A stretch of 39,106 nucleotides of DNA from Fundicoccus ignavus (GTDB lineage Bacteria; Bacillota; Bacilli; Lactobacillales; Aerococcaceae). Positions 17,783 to 26,224 of the stretch are shown piece after piece; positions within the stretch are counted from its first letter, which is position 1; each line of letters opens with the position of its first letter. The notes beneath the pieces are model-generated. The model had not been told where the DNA came from. It did no database searches and saw only the letters and a program-made list of their open reading frames with translations. Location of the stretch: positions 1 through 39,106 of the forward strand of contig NZ_WJQT01000023.1 of NCBI RefSeq assembly GCF_009659375.1, in the 5' to 3' direction. The position numbers and the translations under genes are program-made.

Positions 17783-17960
17783 TTTTGGGATGATTATAGA
17801 TTTTATCAGGTAAAAGAATCCATTAATAGGCGGTCTTTCCTTGATAAATGTAGTTTATCAAGGAAAGGCTCGATTTTAAATGCTACCTTTCCCTGATAAG
17901 TGATTGATATCAAGGAAAGCCTGCAGTTAAAATCCCTGTTTTCCCTGATAAGTCTCTCGG
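17783..17960. repeat. tandem array of palindromic repeats with 52-bp period
   Basis: Two palindromes, CTTTCCTTGATAAA/TTTATCAAGGAAAG (17835-17867, perfect 14-bp arms) and CTTTCCCTGATA/TATCAAGGAAAG (17887-17919, one mismatch), start exactly 52 bp apart. A third left arm, TTTTCCCTGATA, begins another 52 bp on (17939) and is cut by an IS1380 scrap. A degenerate unit (17783-17834) precedes. The 19-bp gaps resemble each other, so this is a tandem repeat, not CRISPR. Confidence 0.75.
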
Positions 17961-17969
17961 ATTCTTCTA

Positions 17970-18013
17970 AATCACTTGATAAACGACCACCATCATGAGA
18001 AACGATTAAATTA
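17970..18013. mobile_element. 44-bp scrap of IS1380 transposase
   Basis: AATCACTTGATAAACGACCA and the next 24 bases match 11924-11967 inside the IS1380 transposase, in the same orientation. No ends or target duplication remain. It truncates the palindrome array and marks an old third IS1380 event. Confidence 0.8.
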
Positions 18014-18046
18014 ATAAGCTAAGTCGATAATACTTGGGGGTGCGCT

Positions 18047-18178
18047 ATGTCATCCAGTAAAGAATATTTAGATTATATTTTAGAACAACTAGGGAACTTA
18101 TAAGGTATTGCTCATCGAGCCATGATGGGAGAGTATATTATGTATTATGCAGGAAAAATTGTAGGTGATACTTATTAA
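18047..18178 (+). pseudogene. TfoX N-terminal-domain protein, fragment
   Basis: The frame begins MSSSKEYLDYILEQLGNL, has TAA at codon 19, then continues in frame as GIAHRAMMGEYIMYYAGKIVGDTY to TAA at 18176. RAMMGEY-IYY-GK-VGG-YDD is the signature of the TfoX N-terminal domain family (small DNA-competence-related or MmcQ-like proteins of about 100-110 residues). Two stops and the loss of the second half make it nonfunctional. GGGGG before the ATG may be the old ribosome site. Confidence 0.7.
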
Positions 18179-18306
18179 AAAGGGAATTTTTTTGGTTATC
18201 TGGCTACGGTAATTCACCTGGTGATACTTTATTTGTAAATATTTGATTGGATTGGCAAGGTGTGCTGATAGTAGGTAGGAGTGCTTTAGGGAGTGTGGGA
18301 ATTGAA

Positions 18307-18467
18307 AAATCATTAGTGGTTTATACGGTTTGAGTGACACTTAGCTAACTAACGAAAGAAGAACCAGTTGAAGGTGGTATTAAACCTGAAACAATCCGTT
18401 TATCTTTAGACTCGAAGGTGTCAGTAATATCATGACAGATCTAGACAAAGTATCAGCAGTAATTTAA
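18307..18467 (+). pseudogene. relic of the 3' end of an O-acetylhomoserine sulfhydrylase gene
   Basis: This stretch parallels the last about 160 bp of the intact metY (from about 20101): AAATCATTAGTGGTT, GAAGGTGGTATTAAACCTGAAACAATCCGTTT (given here in pieces: GAAGGTGGTATTAA, CCTGAAACAATCCG) and the end to TAA at 18465. It carries substitutions, small deletions and stops. It is an old, partial duplicate lying just upstream of the T-box that controls the working gene. The bases between it and the T-box hold nothing I recognise. Confidence 0.8.
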
Positions 18468-18624
18468 TGCGTAAGTAAAAGTTGCGGAGAGATTACCTGT
18501 AAGCAAAAATTCAGTTGATGAAGCTATAAAACTAATTTAAAAAAGTTATAGGCTACATATTTATTAATATAATGAATTATACTTAACAAAAGGTTTAAAA
18601 TGAAAAGAAAATTAAAATTAAAGG

Positions 18625-18653
18625 TTGACTTATCATCAAAATGCCATTATCAT
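18625..18653 (+). promoter_or_regulatory. promoter for the metY T-box transcript
   Basis: TTGACT (18625-18630) and TATCAT (18648-18653) with a 17-bp spacer, directly ahead of the T-box leader. Confidence 0.65.
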
Positions 18654-18659
18654 ATATCT

Positions 18660-18950
18660 AAATTGATATATGCAATACGCGATGATGGGATAAGTATTTT
18701 ATGACCCTTGTTGAGAGAGCCTATGTGTGGTGGAAGTAGGTCAAGGAGATTAGAAGAAAATGGTCTTGGAGCATAATAGTTTAAGCCTAAGATAGGTGAG
18801 GATTATTCGGGAGCCCCCGTTACAGGGAAAGAGTATAATGATTTTTTAACGTACTCTGTGAGTTTATATTAGCGATAATATAATAAATTAAGGTGGTACC
18901 ATGAAGTAGCTTTCATCCTTTGCATAAGCAAGGGATGGAAGCTTTTTTTA
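18660..18950 (+). promoter_or_regulatory. T-box riboswitch upstream of metY
   Basis: A leader of about 290 nt ends in the T-box core AAGGTGGTACC (18890-18900), then a terminator: AGCTTTCATCC.. pairs with ..GGATGGAAGCT (18908-18949) followed by T residues. The antiterminator would use GGTGGTACCATGAA. In the Stem I region, GAGAGCC (18715-18721) and GAAAATGG (18756-18763) are seen. AUG (18760-18762) is the expected methionine specifier for this gene; UGG overlaps it by one base, so specificity is inferred. Uncharged tRNA would allow readthrough into metY. Confidence 0.85.
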
Positions 18951-18982
18951 TGAAAAAAATTACAAAATCGGGGGAATTTATT

Positions 18983-20260
18983 ATGACAAAAGACTATAGA
19001 ATTGAGACACAAGCCATTCACGCTGCCCAAACGATTGATGAAACAGGGTCACGTGCTGTTCCTCTACACCAAACAACAGCTTATGTTTTTGATGATGTAG
19101 CGCAAGGAGCTAATCGTTTTGCCTTAACAGAAGGTGGCAATATCTATACACGAATCACAAATCCTACTCAGGGCGTCTTTGAAGGTAGAGTGGCTGCTTT
19201 AGAAGGTGGTTCAGCTGGTTTGGCTGTCGCTTCGGGTATGGCCGCTATTTCTTATGCTATTCAAGTTTTAGCTAAAGCAGGAGACCACATTGTAGCGACA
19301 GCTAACCTATATGGCGGAAGCCACAACTTATTTGAACATACTTTCAAGGACTTCGGTATCGATGTGACGATAGTAGATACGAGTGATTTAGCGAATGTAG
19401 ACCAAGCTATTCAAGACAATACTAAAGCTGTATTTGTAGAAACAATTGGCAATCCGGCTGGAAATATTGAAGATATTAGTGGCTTAGCTGAAGTAGCGCA
19501 TAAACATGGTATTCCACTAATCGTTGATAATACTTTTGCAACACCTTATCTATCACGACCTATTGAACATGGTGCAGATATTGTTGTCCATTCAGCGACT
19601 AAATTTATTGGTGGTCATGGTACTTCAATCGGTGGGGTAATTGTAGAAAGTGGACAGTTTGACTGGAAACAAAATGATAAGTTCCCAGGCTTAAGTCAAG
19701 CAGATCCAACTTATAATGATCTTGTTTTCGCAGATGCCTTTGGCCCAGCAGCATATACTACAAAAATTCGTGCGACGCTATTACGAGATACTGGGGCTTC
19801 AATTTCACCTTTCAATGCGTGGTTATTAGTTCAAGGCTTAGAATCATTACACGTACGTATGGATCGTCATGTTGAAAATGCAGAGAAAGTGGCTACATTC
19901 TTAGCGCAACACGACAAAGTAGAATGGGTTGATTATGCGGGGTTAGAAAGTAGCCCATATTATAGCTTAAAAGAAAAATACTTACCTCTAGGGGCGGGTT
20001 CAATCTTTACCTTTGGTGTTAAAGGTGGCTATGAAGGTGGGGTTAAATTCATTGAAAATTTAGAATTGTTCTCTCTATTAGCGAATGTTGGAGATGCTAA
20101 ATCATTAGTGGTTCACCCCGCTTCAATGACCCATAGTCAGTTAACTGAAGAAGAACTAGCTGAAGGTGGTATTAAGCCTGAAACAATCCGTTTATCTATC
20201 GGAATTGAAAATGTGGATGATATCATAGCTGACTTAGATAAAGCATTAGCTGCGATTTAA
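18983..20260 (+). CDS. metY: O-acetylhomoserine sulfhydrylase (aminocarboxypropyltransferase)
   Basis: A PLP enzyme of the Cys/Met metabolism family that makes homocysteine from O-acetylhomoserine and sulfide. The 425 residues match the family's usual 420-430. Motifs: AIHAAQTIDETGSRAVPLHQ, YTRITNPT, SGMAAISYAI, NLYGGSHNLF, DNTFATPYLSRP and the PLP lysine in VVHSATKFIGGHGTSIGG (near residue 206). I chose ATG 18983, behind GGGGGAATTT; an upstream ATG at 18950 and a longer frame from 18920 run into the T-box terminator. Controlled by the T-box, it feeds homocysteine to MetE. A decayed copy of its 3' end lies upstream. Confidence 0.95.
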   Translation: MTKDYRIETQAIHAAQTIDETGSRAVPLHQTTAYVFDDVAQGANRFALTEGGNIYTRITNPTQGVFEGRVAALEGGSAGLAVASGMAAISYAIQVLAKAGDHIVATANLYGGSHNLFEHTFKDFGIDVTIVDTSDLANVDQAIQDNTKAVFVETIGNPAGNIEDISGLAEVAHKHGIPLIVDNTFATPYLSRPIEHGADIVVHSATKFIGGHGTSIGGVIVESGQFDWKQNDKFPGLSQADPTYNDLVFADAFGPAAYTTKIRATLLRDTGASISPFNAWLLVQGLESLHVRMDRHVENAEKVATFLAQHDKVEWVDYAGLESSPYYSLKEKYLPLGAGSIFTFGVKGGYEGGVKFIENLELFSLLANVGDAKSLVVHPASMTHSQLTEEELAEGGIKPETIRLSIGIENVDDIIADLDKALAAI

Positions 20261-20310
20261 CGACTTAGTGAAAGATAGATTGATGTAGGAACAATTTTAT
20301 TGGTTATGCA

Positions 20311-20341
20311 GGCTATAATTGAATAGATTATAGCCTTTTTT
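20311..20341 (+). terminator. rho-independent terminator after metY
   Basis: GGCTATAAT (20311-20319) pairs with ATTATAGCC (20327-20335), followed by TTTTTTAT, 50 bp after the metY stop. Confidence 0.85.
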
Positions 20342-20678
20342 ATCCCAAAAATAATATTCGTGATTGTATATATTGCAATATAAAACATACAATCATACTT
20401 TCAATAATTTGAGAAAAACGAACGTTAAAAAGTTAGATAAGTTTAGGTTGTTAGAGGACTGATATGGAGATTTTATTTTGGAAATAGAACCCGAATAATT
20501 ATGCTACGGTATTTTATGTTGGTTTGTTGTTGGGATTATTACTGGTGATATTGGTAAAGGTACAGCGACTGGCTTTACATTTTTTTCATATTAGCCTTTT
20601 TCGATGATCTTCTGATAAAATAGGTTAAACAAATGGTTGCGACTATAAAAAAATCGAGACCTTTAAAAGGAGCCCATC
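20342..20678. other. intergenic DNA with possible coding scraps
   Basis: About 340 bp without a convincing gene. A short stretch near 20510-20600 would read VGIITGDIGKGTATGFTFF in one frame, which looks like part of a small membrane protein, but it is interrupted and unsupported. A ribosome site AAAAGGAG at its end belongs to the next gene. Confidence 0.4.
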
Positions 20679-20873
20679 ATGATCGAAGGTAATAAAAGAA
20701 GTAATATTCAAATTGGTAACCAGGTAAAAATTGTTCAAAAACAGGACCAACAATCTGCAAAATTAACAGAGGGTATTGTGGGTAAAATCCTGACAAACTC
20801 TCAAAACCATCCACATGGTATTAAAGTCATGCTAGAAGATGGCACCGTTGGCCGAGTAAAGGAAATATTATAA
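20679..20873 (+). CDS. ywbE: YwbE-family protein (DUF2196)
   Basis: A 64-residue basic protein starting 7 nt after AAAAGGAG. It matches the YwbE family: KRSNIQIGNQVKIVQKQDQ, KLTEGIVGKILTNS, HPHGIKVMLEDGTVGRVKEI. The family is widespread in Firmicutes; the small beta-barrel suggests RNA or ribosome contact, but the role is not known. Full length. It stands alone, closed by a strong terminator 28 bp downstream. Confidence 0.9.
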   Translation: MIEGNKRSNIQIGNQVKIVQKQDQQSAKLTEGIVGKILTNSQNHPHGIKVMLEDGTVGRVKEIL

Positions 20874-20900
20874 TTGAAATAAAACTTTCAAATAATTAGG

Positions 20901-20942
20901 AAGCTAGGTATCTACAACCTTAGTGGATACCTAGCTTTTTTA
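20901..20942 (+). terminator. rho-independent terminator after the YwbE-like gene
   Basis: AAGCTAGGTATC (20901-20912) pairs perfectly with GATACCTAGCTT (20926-20937), followed by TTTTT. Confidence 0.9.
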
Positions 20943-21129
20943 TTGTTGCTTCAATTAATTTATAATTTGTTGCTTGATTTGGAAGAAATGGTATATATTA
21001 CATTTAAGTTAAGTGGTAGCTGAAATCTAAATTCGCGCTGTAGTATTATTTGGCTAAATTTATGACTATTGATTTTGTTGATGTATGCAGCGAGAAAAGT
21101 TTCGTGAAGTTATATTAAGGAGAAAAGTT

Positions 21130-21270
21130 ATGGTCAAAAGTTTAAATAATGAAAAAGAACTGAATAGGATGCTCAATATAGATAGTTTTAGAAACCTTTC
21201 CAAGGATAAAATTATGAATTTTGTTTCTGAGATACCTAAAATGGGTAAAGAAATTGCAATGAACATTTGA
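21130..21270 (+). CDS. short hypothetical protein, probably a truncated N-terminal fragment
   Basis: A 46-residue frame (MVKSLNNEKELNRMLNIDSF, then RNLSKDKIMNFVSEIPKMGK, EIAMNI) whose ATG follows AAGGAG by 8 nt. The pattern SFRNLSKDKIM-FVS-IP-M-KE-A resembles the start of longer Firmicutes proteins of unknown function, so the TGA after MNI is probably a premature stop. The frame is open from TTG/ATG 21085, but the ribosome site favours 21130. No downstream continuation was recognised before the trp promoter. Confidence 0.5.
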   Translation: MVKSLNNEKELNRMLNIDSFRNLSKDKIMNFVSEIPKMGKEIAMNI

Positions 21271-21333
21271 TATGAATAATTAAGATATAATGATTTAAAC
21301 ATCCATATTTTTAATGTTCTGTTAATAAAACCC

Positions 21334-21363
21334 TTGACTTCTTTTTGACTGTCCCGTTATAAT
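21334..21363 (+). promoter_or_regulatory. trp operon promoter
   Basis: TTGACT (21334-21339) and a perfect TATAAT (21358-21363) with an 18-bp spacer, just ahead of the T-box leader. Confidence 0.8.
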
Positions 21364-21369
21364 CTAGTT

Positions 21370-21682
21370 AATCGAATAACAACTTTAAACCAATGAAGTG
21401 GAGATAACGGTGTAACGTGCAGTTACAGGGAGTGGGGGTTACTGAGAGCCTCGCACAACGCAGTGCATCAAATGGACCACGGAGGGCGCAGTTAAAGGAA
21501 GTGTATTTTTGGAGATAAACTTCTGATTATTCTGCGACGTGACGCATACGTCAGTTGCGAGGGATATGTTAGTATCCTGCAGAGCGTACAGACGTAGTGT
21601 CTGTAAATTCAAGGTGGTACCGCGGATGTTTTTAGAGCACCCGTCCTTGACTTGTATAAGTCATGGATGGATGCTTTTTTTG
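21370..21682 (+). promoter_or_regulatory. tryptophan T-box riboswitch
   Basis: A leader of about 310 nt with the canonical T-box core AAGGTGGTACCGCGG (21611-21625) and a terminator whose arms AGCACCCGTCC-TGACTT / AAGTCA-GGATGGATGCT (about 21636-21675) end in TTTTTTT. GAGAGCC is at 21444-21450. In the specifier region, CAAATGGACC offers UGG (21473-21475), the Trp codon, followed by the usual A. Uncharged tRNA-Trp would stabilise the antiterminator and switch on trpEGDCFBA. This explains the absence of a TRAP or TrpR gene here. Confidence 0.92.
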
Positions 21683-21756
21683 TTGTTTTTGCCCCAATCG
21701 TCATGACTAGCCGTAATTTTATGATTTTAATAATGAATTAAAAGGAGCGTACGACA

Positions 21757-23220
21757 ATGATTAGACCAAGTTTAGAAGAGGCGAGACAGTTAGGGAAAGA
21801 CCATACGATTATTCCAATTGCTTTAGAAATTTTTTCCGATGTAGCAACCTCAATCGAAGTGCTGAGAACGATCAGCAAACAATCCGACCACTTTTACCTA
21901 CTGGAGAGTGTGGTGAATAAGGATAACTGGAGCCGTTATTCTTTTATTGGCTATAAACCGAACTTGTCGATCTACTCAACAGACGGTCAAGTAACCGTGC
22001 AAGAGGGCAAGCAAGAAGAAAGCTTCCAAGCAGATGATCCACTAGCATCCTTGACCGATATCCTTGACCGTTATAAGAGCCCAAGTATTGATTATTTACC
22101 GCCTTTTACAGGAGGTTTGGTTGGTTACTTGTCTTATGACTGCATCAAATATACGGAACGATCTCTACAGTTAACGAAAAATAACCCAGAAAATTTCCGG
22201 GACTACCATTTCATGTTGATGGATAAGGTCATTGCCTTTGATCACTTCCGCCAAAAGATTGTCTTAATCGTCAATATTGAAACCGATAAATTAGAAGAAA
22301 ACTACATCCAAGGGGCTACAGACTTGAAGGATATGGAGCAGCTGATTATGCGTCCAGACCATGTTCGCGATGAGGACTTGACCCAAGCGGTGGGCGATTT
22401 TGAAGCTTTGTTTAGCCAAGAAGATTACGAGCGTATTGTAGAGAAAATCCAACACCATATTGTGGAGGGTGACATCTTCCAAGCGGTGGTATCCAACCGG
22501 TTTAAGGCCCCTTTTTCCGGGTCATTACTACAAACTTATCGCCTGCTTCGGACGATTAACCCGTCACCTTACATGGTCTACATGCATTTCGATGACTTAG
22601 AAATCGCGTGTGCATCACCGGAAACCCTGGTCTCTGTTCGTAACGGTGTCGCTTCATCCTTCCCATTAGCCGGTACTGTACCGCGCGGGGAAACGGATGC
22701 GGAAGATAGAGCATTAGTTGAAGGCCTTTTGGAAAATGAAAAAGAGTTGGCCGAACATGACATGCTTGTTGACTTAGCCCGCAACGATATCGGAAAGGTC
22801 GCTGAATTCGGTACCCTAGAAGTCAGTGAATACAGAGCCATCAAGCAGTTTTCACACGTCAGCCACATTTCATCCAAGGTAACAGCCAAAGTCAGACCAG
22901 ACGCGACTTGTTTAGATGTCTTAAAATCAGCACTACCAGCGGGTACTTTATCCGGTGCCCCTAAGATTCGGGCCTGCCAATTGATTGATGAAATTGAAAA
23001 TACCAAACGAGGCCCATATGGCGGTGCTTTAGGGTATATCGACTTTGCCGGCAACATGGATATGTGTATCGGCATCCGGATGGCTGTCTTGAAGAATGAC
23101 CAAGTCTTTGTCCAATCTGGCGCAGGGATTGTGGCAGATTCAGATCCTGAAAAAGAATACTTAGAAACGAAGAACAAGGCCAAAGCCATGATGACAGCAT
23201 TAGGACACGAGGAGGCGTAA
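21757..23220 (+). CDS. trpE: anthranilate synthase component I
   Basis: TrpE converts chorismate and ammonia to anthranilate. The 487-residue length is normal. The feedback motif for tryptophan, LLES, is present near residue 48 (HFYLLESVVNKDNWSRYSFI). The C-terminal chorismate-binding domain shows VEGDIFQAVVSNRF, INPSPYMVY, AGTVPRGETDAED, HDMLVDLARNDIGKV, GGALGYIDFAGNMDMCIGIR and QSGAGIVADSDPEKEY. ATG follows AAAGGAGCG by 8 nt. First gene of the operon, 3 bp before trpG. The trp region is visibly less AT-rich than the flanking accessory DNA. Confidence 0.97.
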   Translation: MIRPSLEEARQLGKDHTIIPIALEIFSDVATSIEVLRTISKQSDHFYLLESVVNKDNWSRYSFIGYKPNLSIYSTDGQVTVQEGKQEESFQADDPLASLTDILDRYKSPSIDYLPPFTGGLVGYLSYDCIKYTERSLQLTKNNPENFRDYHFMLMDKVIAFDHFRQKIVLIVNIETDKLEENYIQGATDLKDMEQLIMRPDHVRDEDLTQAVGDFEALFSQEDYERIVEKIQHHIVEGDIFQAVVSNRFKAPFSGSLLQTYRLLRTINPSPYMVYMHFDDLEIACASPETLVSVRNGVASSFPLAGTVPRGETDAEDRALVEGLLENEKELAEHDMLVDLARNDIGKVAEFGTLEVSEYRAIKQFSHVSHISSKVTAKVRPDATCLDVLKSALPAGTLSGAPKIRACQLIDEIENTKRGPYGGALGYIDFAGNMDMCIGIRMAVLKNDQVFVQSGAGIVADSDPEKEYLETKNKAKAMMTALGHEEA

Positions 23221-23222
23221 CC

Positions 23223-23810
23223 ATGATTTTACTGATTGATAACTACGACAGCTTTACCTACAATCTCTACCAATTGATCGGCAAGAATACAGGTGAAGCC
23301 ATCCAAGTTGTGCGAAATGACCAAGTCACCATCGAAGAAATTATTGATTTAAGTCCCTCACATATTGTCATCTCTCCTGGTCCAGGACGACCGGAGGATG
23401 CAGGCATCACAGTAGCTGTCACCAAAGAATTGGCTGACCACTTTCCAATTTTAGGGGTTTGTCTAGGTCTTCAAGCGATGTGTCTAGCTTACGGGGCGGA
23501 TATTATTCATGCCCAACCGGCTGTCCACGGGAAACAGTCGACCATTCATGTGGCGAGTGGGAGTGAGATTTTTAGAGGGTTACCGCCAGTTGTGCCAGTA
23601 GCCCGCTACCATTCGCTGATTGCGGACCGACAAAGTATGCCGGATGAGCTATTGGTGATTGCCGAATCGGACAAGGGTGAGGTGATGGCTGTCCGTCACC
23701 GTAAATTTCCAATGTTTGGCGTCCAGTTCCATCCCGAGTCGATACTGACACCTTCAGGCGAAACGATGATTCAGAATTTTCTTAAAGTAGGAGGAAATAC
23801 TCATGATTAA
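23223..23810 (+). CDS. trpG: anthranilate synthase component II (glutamine amidotransferase)
   Basis: TrpG supplies ammonia from glutamine to TrpE. The 195-residue class I amidotransferase has LLIDNYDSFTYNLYQ, ISPGPGRPEDAG, the nucleophile Cys in LGVCLGLQAM (near residue 80) and the His-Glu pair in FGVQFHPESILTP. It begins 3 bp after trpE with GGAGG overlapping the trpE end, and its stop overlaps trpD by 8 bp, so the genes are translationally coupled. A dual role with folate synthesis (PabA) is possible, as in other Firmicutes. Confidence 0.96.
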   Translation: MILLIDNYDSFTYNLYQLIGKNTGEAIQVVRNDQVTIEEIIDLSPSHIVISPGPGRPEDAGITVAVTKELADHFPILGVCLGLQAMCLAYGADIIHAQPAVHGKQSTIHVASGSEIFRGLPPVVPVARYHSLIADRQSMPDELLVIAESDKGEVMAVRHRKFPMFGVQFHPESILTPSGETMIQNFLKVGGNTHD

Positions 23811-24831
23811 CAAGGCGATTAATGAATTATTCTTAGGCAATGATTTATCTAAAGAAACGGCAGGCCAGGTTATGAACCAAATGATGGAAGGGGAAGCTAC
23901 TGACAGTCAAATGGGTGCTTACCTTGCGGCTTTGCGGATGAAGGGTGAAACAATTGACGAAATTACTGCTTCAGCTGAAGTCATGCGAGATAAGGGCCTT
24001 AAATTATCCGCGAAAAAGGACGTCCTTGATATTGTTGGGACGGGTGGGGATGAGCTAAACTCCTTCAACATTTCAACCATTTCTTCCTTTGTCGTTGCGG
24101 CGGCTGGTGTTGCGGTAGCCAAACATGGTAACCGGTCAGTATCGAGTAAATGTGGGTCAGCGGATGTACTGGAAGCCTTGGGCGCAAACATTTTCCTAAC
24201 GGCGGACCAAAGTGCACAAATCTTAGAGGAAACAGACTTCTGCTTTATGATCGCCCAAACTTACCATTCAGCCATGAAACATGTGGCGCCTGTCCGTAAA
24301 CAATTAGGGGCCCGTACCATGTTCAATATTTTAGGTCCCTTAGCCAATCCAGCGGGTGCAACCAAACAGTTATTAGGTGTATACGACGAGAAATTAGTGG
24401 AACCGCTTGCTCAAGTATTAAACCAATTGAATGTGAAACGGGCTATGGTGGTTCACGGTCATGACGGCTTGGACGAAATTACAATTACGGATACCACAAC
24501 TATTTGTGAAGTCAATGATGGTAAGGTAACTAGCTACTTTATTACCCCAGAACAATTCGGCCTTGAACGTGGTCAATTGAGCGAGCTAATCGGTGGAGAC
24601 CCAGAAGAGAATGCTCAGATCGCTTTAGATATTTTAAACGGTGAACAAGGTGCCCGCCGCAATATCGTTGTCATGAACGCGGCTTGCTGCCTGTACATGG
24701 GTAAAGATGAATTGTCTTTACGCGACTGTGTTCGACTGGCTGAAGAAATGCTTGATTCAGGTAAGGCTAAAGCCAAATTAGATGAATTTATTGCCGCAAC
24801 AAACCTTATTGGTCAGGAGGTCATTGCATGA
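23803..24831 (+). CDS. trpD: anthranilate phosphoribosyltransferase
   Basis: TrpD joins anthranilate to PRPP. The 342-residue protein has the glycosyltransferase family 3 layout: an N-terminal helical bundle (residues 1-70), then the PRPP-binding DIVGTGGDELNSFNIST, AKHGNRSVSSKCGSADVLEA, the HHA..KQLGARTMFNILGPLANPA region and VVHGHDGLDEI. The DE pair for Mg-PRPP lies in that last motif. Preceded by TAGGAGGAAATACTC. It overlaps trpG by 8 bp and trpC by 4 bp. Confidence 0.96.
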   Translation: MINKAINELFLGNDLSKETAGQVMNQMMEGEATDSQMGAYLAALRMKGETIDEITASAEVMRDKGLKLSAKKDVLDIVGTGGDELNSFNISTISSFVVAAAGVAVAKHGNRSVSSKCGSADVLEALGANIFLTADQSAQILEETDFCFMIAQTYHSAMKHVAPVRKQLGARTMFNILGPLANPAGATKQLLGVYDEKLVEPLAQVLNQLNVKRAMVVHGHDGLDEITITDTTTICEVNDGKVTSYFITPEQFGLERGQLSELIGGDPEENAQIALDILNGEQGARRNIVVMNAACCLYMGKDELSLRDCVRLAEEMLDSGKAKAKLDEFIAATNLIGQEVIA

Positions 24832-25610
24832 GTATCTTAGATGAAATCGTTATTACCCGGGGAAAAAGGGTAGCCGAGGATAAGCTGAAAACACCTTTGG
24901 AAGAATTGTTGGTGACTTTTCCAGACCGTCATTTGCCACCATTTGCTTTTGAACAAGCCTTGAAAGAAGGGGACATGTCTTTTATATGCGAAGTGAAAAA
25001 AGCCTCGCCATCAAAGGGTTTAATTGCTAAAGAGTTCCCTTATGTGGACATTGCCAAAGATTACCAAGCGGCTGGAGCGACGGCCTTATCGGTTTTAACA
25101 GAAGAAGATTATTTCCAAGGGCGCAACCAATACTTACAGGAAATTAGCCAAGCAGTGGATATTCCCATTTTGCGGAAAGATTTTGTGATCGACCCTTACC
25201 AAATCTACCAAGCTCGGGCAATCGGGGCGGACGCTATACTATTGATTTGTGCAATCTTAAGTCCAGACCAGTTGGCCGAATACATTTCCTTAGCGGACGA
25301 ATTGGGCTTGTCGGTTTTAGTGGAAGCCCATGATGCGGATGAAATCGCCATGGCCATTGAAGCTGGTAGCCGAATTATCGGGGTCAACAACCGAAATTTA
25401 CATAACTTTGAAGTGGACTTCCAAAATTCGATTCGCTTGAGAAATCTGACGCCGGATGACACGGTATTTGTTGCTGAGAGTGGGGTTAAGACAGCAGCGG
25501 ATATCAAATTATTGCATGACAACCGGGTGGACGCGGTTTTAATCGGTGAATCTATGATGTTGGCTGAGGATAAGCAAGTGAAATTAAGTGAACTTAAAGG
25601 GGCTTTGTAA
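24828..25610 (+). CDS. trpC: indole-3-glycerol phosphate synthase
   Basis: TrpC closes the pyrrole ring to form indole-3-glycerol phosphate. The 260-residue TIM barrel has the catalytic residues in ICEVKKASPSKGLI (Glu and Lys near residue 55), ALSVLTEEDYFQG, PILRKDFVIDPYQIYQA (second Lys), LVEAHDADE, IGVNNRNLHNFEVD and VAESGV. It starts in the ATGA overlap with trpD and ends in a 1-bp overlap with trpF. Unlike in enterobacteria, it is not fused with TrpF. Confidence 0.96.
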   Translation: MSILDEIVITRGKRVAEDKLKTPLEELLVTFPDRHLPPFAFEQALKEGDMSFICEVKKASPSKGLIAKEFPYVDIAKDYQAAGATALSVLTEEDYFQGRNQYLQEISQAVDIPILRKDFVIDPYQIYQARAIGADAILLICAILSPDQLAEYISLADELGLSVLVEAHDADEIAMAIEAGSRIIGVNNRNLHNFEVDFQNSIRLRNLTPDDTVFVAESGVKTAADIKLLHDNRVDAVLIGESMMLAEDKQVKLSELKGAL

Positions 25611-26224
25611 TGATTAAAGTGAAAATTTGTGGCTTGAGAAGGCCGGAAGATATTGAGGCAGCGAATGCGGCTAAACCAGATTATGTGGGTTTTATCTTTG
25701 TGCCAGAAACCAAGCGGTATGTGAAGCCTGACTTAGCGGCAAGTTTTAGACGTGATTTAGCGGCGGATATTCAAACGGTGGGCGTTTTTGTAAATGCCCC
25801 AATTGAAGAGATTGTGGCGATTTGTCAGGCGGGGACTATTGATTTAGTCCAGTTACACGGCGAAGAAGACCAGGCTTATATTGCACATTTGAAGGGTCAA
25901 GTTGACCAACACATTATCAAATCGGTTGCGGTTGGGGATGAATTGGTGGTAGATCCAAATCAAGCTGACTATTTATTATTCGACAGCTTGAGTCCTAGCC
26001 GCGGTGGTTCAGGGAAGATATTTGATTGGCAAATGGTGTCAGCATACCAAGAGAAGCCCTTTTTTCTGGCTGGAGGTCTAGGGATTGGAAATATTGAAGA
26101 GGCCTTAAAAGTGGTCCGACCATATGCGGTAGACGCGTCGTCGTCACTTGAAACAGACGGGGTAAAGGATCCAGTGAAAATGCAGAAATTCGTAGCGAAA
26201 ATACGGGAGGTAACACATGACTAA
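25610..26224 (+). CDS. trpF: phosphoribosylanthranilate isomerase
   Basis: TrpF carries out the Amadori rearrangement of phosphoribosylanthranilate. The 204-residue barrel shows [15 protein letters not shown] with the catalytic Cys, [39 protein letters not shown] and the phosphate-binding [16 protein letters not shown] and [14 protein letters not shown] (catalytic Asp). The start is the TAATG overlap with trpC, and the stop overlaps trpB by 8 bp. Confidence 0.95.
   Translation: MIKVKICGLRRPEDIEAANAAKPDYVGFIFVPETKRYVKPDLAASFRRDLAADIQTVGVFVNAPIEEIVAICQAGTIDLVQLHGEEDQAYIAHLKGQVDQHIIKSVAVGDELVVDPNQADYLLFDSLSPSRGGSGKIFDWQMVSAYQEKPFFLAGGLGIGNIEEALKVVRPYAVDASSSLETDGVKDPVKMQKFVAKIREVTHD

Noticed and set aside
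17835..17960. CRISPR-like array of palindromic repeats with 19-bp spacers
   Set aside because: The spacers resemble each other and are too short, there are only two to four units, and no cas gene is present. It is a tandem repeat.
22578..23224. Long antisense frames inside trpE and other trp genes
   Set aside because: They are shadows of well-conserved genes on the plus strand, without starts or composition of their own.
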